In this document: piece by piece, positions 59,030 to 64,000 of the stretch
How the letters are laid out: each line of letters begins with the position of its first letter
Position numbering within the stretch: the first letter of the stretch is position 1
From: Ooceraea biroi
Lineage: Eukaryota > Arthropoda > Insecta > Hymenoptera > Formicidae
Assembly (NCBI RefSeq): GCF_003672135.1
Contig: NC_039509.1
Location: 12,844,663 to 12,908,662 of the forward strand
Reading direction: 5' to 3'
Length of the DNA stretch: 64,000 nt
Notes under the pieces: model-generated
Told to the model about the DNA's origin: nothing
Seen by the model: only the letters and a program-made list of their open reading frames with translations
The model's database searches: none
Position numbers and translations under genes: made by a program

Positions 59030-61442
59030 CTTGATGTAAAAATTAATCACGTACATCATAAGTATCCACATTTTCTAAATTTTTTATCATCTCGCAATAA
59101 GTTTCTTATCTGGGTGTCCTACTTTCATGTTTCCATGCTATGTAACATTCGTACCTTCTACTCTTTAGATTGTAAAGAACTATCAGTGCGCGCATTTCTT
59201 TCTTTATCTTATTAACTTTCAACGCGACTCTTTGTTAGCAAGTATTGTTCGTGACGCAATTAAAATGCGAGATTACATTTTATGACGAACTGGGGCAAAG
59301 AATAAAGAGAACGTCTCTTTGTAGCGGAAAGATGTTTTTCTATAGATAGCAGCAAATGATGGTTGAAACATCATAAATGCGACATATGGAAGAGTTCAAA
59401 ATTCAATTCCATTGCATCTCTTTCAGCCTAAATAAAGTCATCCTGCGCGCTAAAGCAACGATTCTTGATCGCGTTTCAACGTATCGTATCTGGCCACCGT
59501 CGAAACGATCGCCGTCGCATTATTCGAGTCGCGGCTACATCTATCATTACGTCGTCGAAAGATAGTGTTTTTCGTAATGACATGATTGCGCGTTTAAAAA
59601 GCGACTGCCTCTCGTTCTAAACGGTCTTCCCTCCAGCTCCTCCTCCGTCGTTCCTTAAATCTCAAATCTCGCGGGCACGAGATGAGAGGGTGCTCGTAGT
59701 CGCTCGCACATATATCAATCCTAGGAGCCTCCGCGGGATGTATTCCGGCGATGTGCCGAGCGACGTCCGAAATTACATGGCTTACGCGATCGTCTAAGCG
59801 ACGGGAACCAAAACGCCAACAACGGCTGTCCGTCAAGCCTGTGGAGCACGTCGCAATTATTCAGCGCGGTCTCCGCCTCGCGCGTAGCCGGCTGCTAACT
59901 GACGTTCGAAAGGACAGTTATCCGTGTGAGGAAATCGTTCGTCAGAATGATCCAAATTAATTTGTAGAAGGACCATTAACGTTGTCGCCCCGGGCTCGTC
60001 TACGTTGTTGGCGAGCACACAAGCCTTTCGTCTATCTTGAAACACGCCGGCATGATTAAGCGACACGTAAAGCTGGCACGTATTGCGCGGCCAGACTCCC
60101 GATTCCGGACCGGAGGAAGCGATCCAGGCCTTCTCGTGTTTTGACATCGAGACCGGAAAAGGCGAGTGGAAACAAGAACCGTTTTACTTATCCTTCTCTC
60201 TTTCCCTCCCTTCGCATAAATCTTTCGGCCAGGGTGGCCGAAGCGGCAGCACGTTTGGTATCGAGTTTCGTGTCACGTGTCACACATAGTTTATTGCCAG
60301 ATTTGAAAAATCTCGAAAAAAATGGGACCAGCTGTTTGCGCGCCGAAAGAGTGCGAGGTACCGCTCGCGCGCGCGGTATATTTTGCATTTTCGCTGCGTA
60401 TTCTGGCCGACGATCTTTTAATAGTAACGCTTTGATTACAAATTGATGGCGAACGAAGCGACTGTCCAAACGCGAGAATCGTACGAGTCGCTGCTGAATA
60501 CTTTATGATGTTATAGCGTGACACGCTAGGTATTCACGCGGCGCCGCCAATTTTCGCGGCGTATATCTGATAAATATTTCCTTTTGACGGTACAGTTATT
60601 TATTTTAATCAAACGATCGTCGGCGGGACAATAACCCCTCGCAATTGCCCCCGAACTGTAATAGTACACGGCAGATTTGCACTTTCGCAAAATTGCACGC
60701 GAAATTTGCATTACGCCGTGTAAATTATTTAGCGTTCCCTACAAAATGCATCATCATGTTGCGCACGCCAATCTTCGCGGGTTTCATTTGCAGCGCGTTG
60801 CTGTTGGCTAAACAGATTTTTCGGGATTCGTCAGCGAGATTGATATGAAGCAGTCATCTTCTTACAGTATCGATATTAAGAATTGCTCGAATAAACAATG
60901 AAAAATAAGAGCGTTCGACCGAAACTACGAACTGGATTTCGGATTTATCTATTATATATTACACGAATCTATAGAGTTACAATTTTAGCATCGACACACC
61001 GAACAGTGAAATGTCTTATCCGGAAGCCACATTCGTCTCGCTCGCAAAATCTCGCCCATATCCGCGCATATCCGAGCGTACACGCGTATAACGCGCGCGG
61101 AACGGCAGATCCACGAGCATTCGCACCGTGGGCACCAGAAGAATCTCCCAGCTAAATTCGCGAGGATTAAGAGAAGGGGTTTCAACGCCGACGGATCTTT
61201 TTTTTCAACTAAGCCCCGCGTGCACCACCCTTCCGTACTCGAGTGCCTCGTAGCTTTCCGCCACGAAGCTACAACACACTCGTCATTTACAAAAGCCGCT
61301 CGAGCGGGGCTCTCTCGCTGGCTCTCCTGTCCGCTCGTCCGTTGACTATCTCTTTTTCTCTCTCTTCTCTTTTTCTCCCATCAAAATAAATCCGCATCAC
61401 CTTTTTTAAGGGTCGTCCCGCCTGTCGTAGGGACACCTATCC
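59030..61442. other. Non-coding, CpG-rich from 59,560
   Basis: AT-rich to about 59,400, then CpG-rich patches at 59,600-59,960, 59,980-60,140, 60,230-60,420 and 61,060-61,340. Frames up to 101 codons overlap on both strands; none recognised. Confidence 0.5.
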
Positions 61443-61464
61443 CTCTCTCTCTCTCTCTCTCTCT
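61443..61464. repeat. (CT)n microsatellite
   Basis: 22 nt of alternating C and T within a longer pyrimidine-rich stretch (about 61,349-61,490). Confidence 0.9.
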
Positions 61465-61632
61465 TGCTCTTGCTTCCCTTCTCTTCTCTGTCCAGTGTAA
61501 TCCGCTGGCGCGTTGCGCCTCGGTGCGCATTTCCGGGAGAGGACGAATGCACGGCGCGGTACTATGATTAACTTCCATTCACCGATGGCTTAACCGACCG
61601 CGGATTTCAAAGGACACACCGGGACACAATCA

Positions 61633-61650
61633 CTCTCTCTCTCTCTCTCT
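61633..61650. repeat. (CT)9 microsatellite
   Basis: Nine CT units, continued imperfectly by TTCTCTCC. Confidence 0.9.
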
Positions 61651-64000
61651 TTCTCTCCACGCCACGTCCCGTCCCATCCAATTTGCGGACGCGTCGCGAA
61701 AGCGTGTCGCGTTCCCGGCTTGAAGATGCAATCAATATAGGCGCCCTATATGCGGCTATATTTTCTTCGTAATCCGATGCGGCAGGGTGGCACCGCCGTA
61801 TATACGACGCGGGATTCATCTAATTTGATGCATTGAATTAGCGCGATTGGCTTAGCTCGTTCAATATTCGCGCTCGACTGATTAGCTACCGCGTTACACG
61901 CGAGTCCGTTGTCCCGTATTGATTAATGGATTATTTCTGATCCTCGGATTATTTTCGTTGTACTTCGTTTTTATGTCTATTTTTTATTCTATTCTTATGT
62001 TTGGAAGAAAAAGAGCAAGTTAAAGAATCATACGAAATTATTCATGAGTCGAAAATTTCGCATGAGTGCTACGAAATTAATATTAACATAATCAGATGTA
62101 GATGTAGATGACAACCTTTAGTACTGAAATTTCAGCACTGAGTTTGCAAAATAACTGGCCCTAATGGTTATCATGGTTGTAGTTTTGCCCACAAATAGAT
62201 ACCAAATTGCAGCATGAAATGAAGCATAGAATTCGAGTTTAGTACATCAACAAGCGCAAAAACAGAAACACCTTATTTACTAGAAATAATTAATTAATCT
62301 GCATTCAGAGAATACGACGTGTGCGAACGAGTTGAATCCGTGCATTGGTGCACATTTCTTTTGGACGAAATCAATGATCCTGTCCCACTTTCAAAAGCAA
62401 TCGCGAAATTTTCCGGGATGAGGTCGTGGCGCAGCGTATCGTGGCGCTCGTAATATCTGCTCCGCTCGTCCTCGGAACTCGTCCGGGGATGGTTTTAATT
62501 TCTCGAAGCGCATAGTCAAATACAGTGCATAGCAAATGGCGAGCTATTGAAACGCTCCCTCGGCGATAATGTAAACGTTACAATCTTCCGAATCGCCCGC
62601 TATTGCTAGGTGCAGAATTGCGAATGCGTCGTTGCACCTGAACTCTGTCCCGAAAAACGCTCTCATCGCCGAATGCAACACTGATGATGAGGCATATTCA
62701 TTCCGGAAAACTGCACATTGTTGACGATTAAAAAGCAACAATTTGTCAAACGAGAAAATGAATCACGCAATATATATTATAAGCAAATACATTAACAAAT
62801 TAAATTTTGATCGCATAAAACTGATTTAGTAAGAAAAGGAAAAAGAATATATTTATTTGAAATATATATAACATTTATATATACATATAGACATTTCATG
62901 TATGCAATATATACATGAAATTAGTTAATAATTAAAAGGATTAAATATAGGAATAAATGTATACATGTACTTTGCGTATATAATGCATCATTTATTTAGT
63001 TAAAAGTGAAAGACAATATTTTGAAAGAAAAAGTTACGAAGAGCTTAATCTACGCGCGTTTCTGGGTTTAAAATTTGATGAGTTTAATATGTCAATATGT
63101 AGCAAGTTTCATTAATTAAGTACGCATTGAATATGCACGAACGCTTAACTTTTCACCGTGATAATTACAGTTTACATGCTTTGATTGAGGCTATTAAATA
63201 AGCATGTTCGTACACAACGCATTACGTAACACTATAATATTATGCTCCAATAATTATTATATGCATTATATGCATTATATTATAATAACATAATTATGCT
63301 ATAGTAAACAAAGTTTATGCACATCTGGACATGTAAGTCAATGCTTGGCATATTATATACATGTAATATTATATAAATGTAATATCGCCAAACATCATAA
63401 ATGACCAGTATTACATCGCATTCTATTTCCATTACTAATCACGATTTGAAGAGAGCAAACAAAATTTTTTACAAAAAGAAAACAAAAAAAAGACAGAACC
63501 GATGAAGTTTACATAAATATCCGTCGAATAATCATCTCTTTGTGACCGATGCTCTCTGTGGAGCGAATATTCATGCAAAACTGGTCCCCGCGAATCATGG
63601 AAAAACTCGGCGCGACGTGTCGTTTCGCGTTTCATTAATTTTGGGGAATTTTTGGAATGTATCATTCATGGACGTCGCCATCGATTTGCATCGTTGGCGA
63701 TAAACGGGGGACAAGGGGGACCCAAAAAGGGGACGTGTGTGTGTGCCCATGCAAATAACTGCCACGGCACTTTCGAGAGCAAACGATCGCGCCGCGTGTG
63801 TGCGCACGTCCGGCGCTCAAGCTGAAACGCCCGGGAGATTCCTCTGCTCAGATAGGGCTCTTTCGTGCCTAGATTGCACAAAGTTTCCCCGAGCCCGAGT
63901 CTTAATGAGCGCTTAATTAATCGGACAACTTGCATACGTCGCAGTGTCTACCGAGCTCCGATATGACTGCCGTCAAAGGGGCAATCAGTGACATGGTTGA
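61651..64000. other. Non-coding end of window
   Basis: CpG-rich at 61,660-61,920, 62,320-62,500 and 63,540-63,960. Strongly AT-rich at 62,760-63,480 with TATA-type runs (62,860-62,930) and ATATGCATT repeats (about 63,258-63,282). No gene or element was recognised. Confidence 0.5.

Overview
This looks like a stretch of insect nuclear genome, most likely hymenopteran (an ant or a relative). It has AT-rich, repeat-laden DNA alternating with GC-richer blocks that keep abundant CpG, GA/CT microsatellites throughout, an insect-type mariner element, and no bacterial gene organisation. No host protein-coding gene could be recognised. The long open frames lie mostly in GC-rich blocks, overlap on both strands and match no family I know, so I treat the window as intergenic or deep-intronic. 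The organism assignment is inference from composition.

Layout. Positions 1-610 are a CpG-rich block ending in a splice-donor-like GTAAGT. From 610 to about 24,190 is mosaic non-coding DNA with microsatellites, a 49-bp near-perfect hairpin (1277-1325), a 398-bp interval bounded by 24-bp inverted repeats (9073-9470), and short diverged duplications around 10.7/11.7 kb and 17.0/17.8 kb. At 24,195-25,610 sit two head-to-tail elements with Helitron-type ends (TC start, GC hairpin, CTAG end), each carrying a satellite of about 118 bp. From 25.6 to 44.5 kb is mosaic non-coding DNA with a GC peak near 40 kb. At 44.5-45.54 kb a CpG-rich block ends in GCG|GTAAGT, the best candidate for a 5' exon. Just inside the putative intron, 45,771-47,509 is a tandem array of a 519-bp unit (three full copies and one partial), each full unit holding a 36-bp x5 minisatellite and a tRNA-like stretch on the minus strand.

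From 47.5 to 57.7 kb is non-coding DNA with paired CACGTG sites (52.9 kb) and a 43-bp duplicated block (55.15 and 56.9 kb) whose two copies both end like a splice acceptor. At 57,702-58,987 is a 1,286-bp mariner with perfect 31-bp terminal repeats and TA target duplications. Its minus-strand transposase keeps the DD34D triad but is split by one frameshift. The rest, to 64,000, is mosaic non-coding sequence with two CT microsatellites.

The only clearly recognisable coding content is therefore transposon-derived. The strongest unusual signals are the tandem Helitron pair, the 519-bp macrosatellite and the almost intact mariner. All claims come from reading the sequence; no database search was possible.
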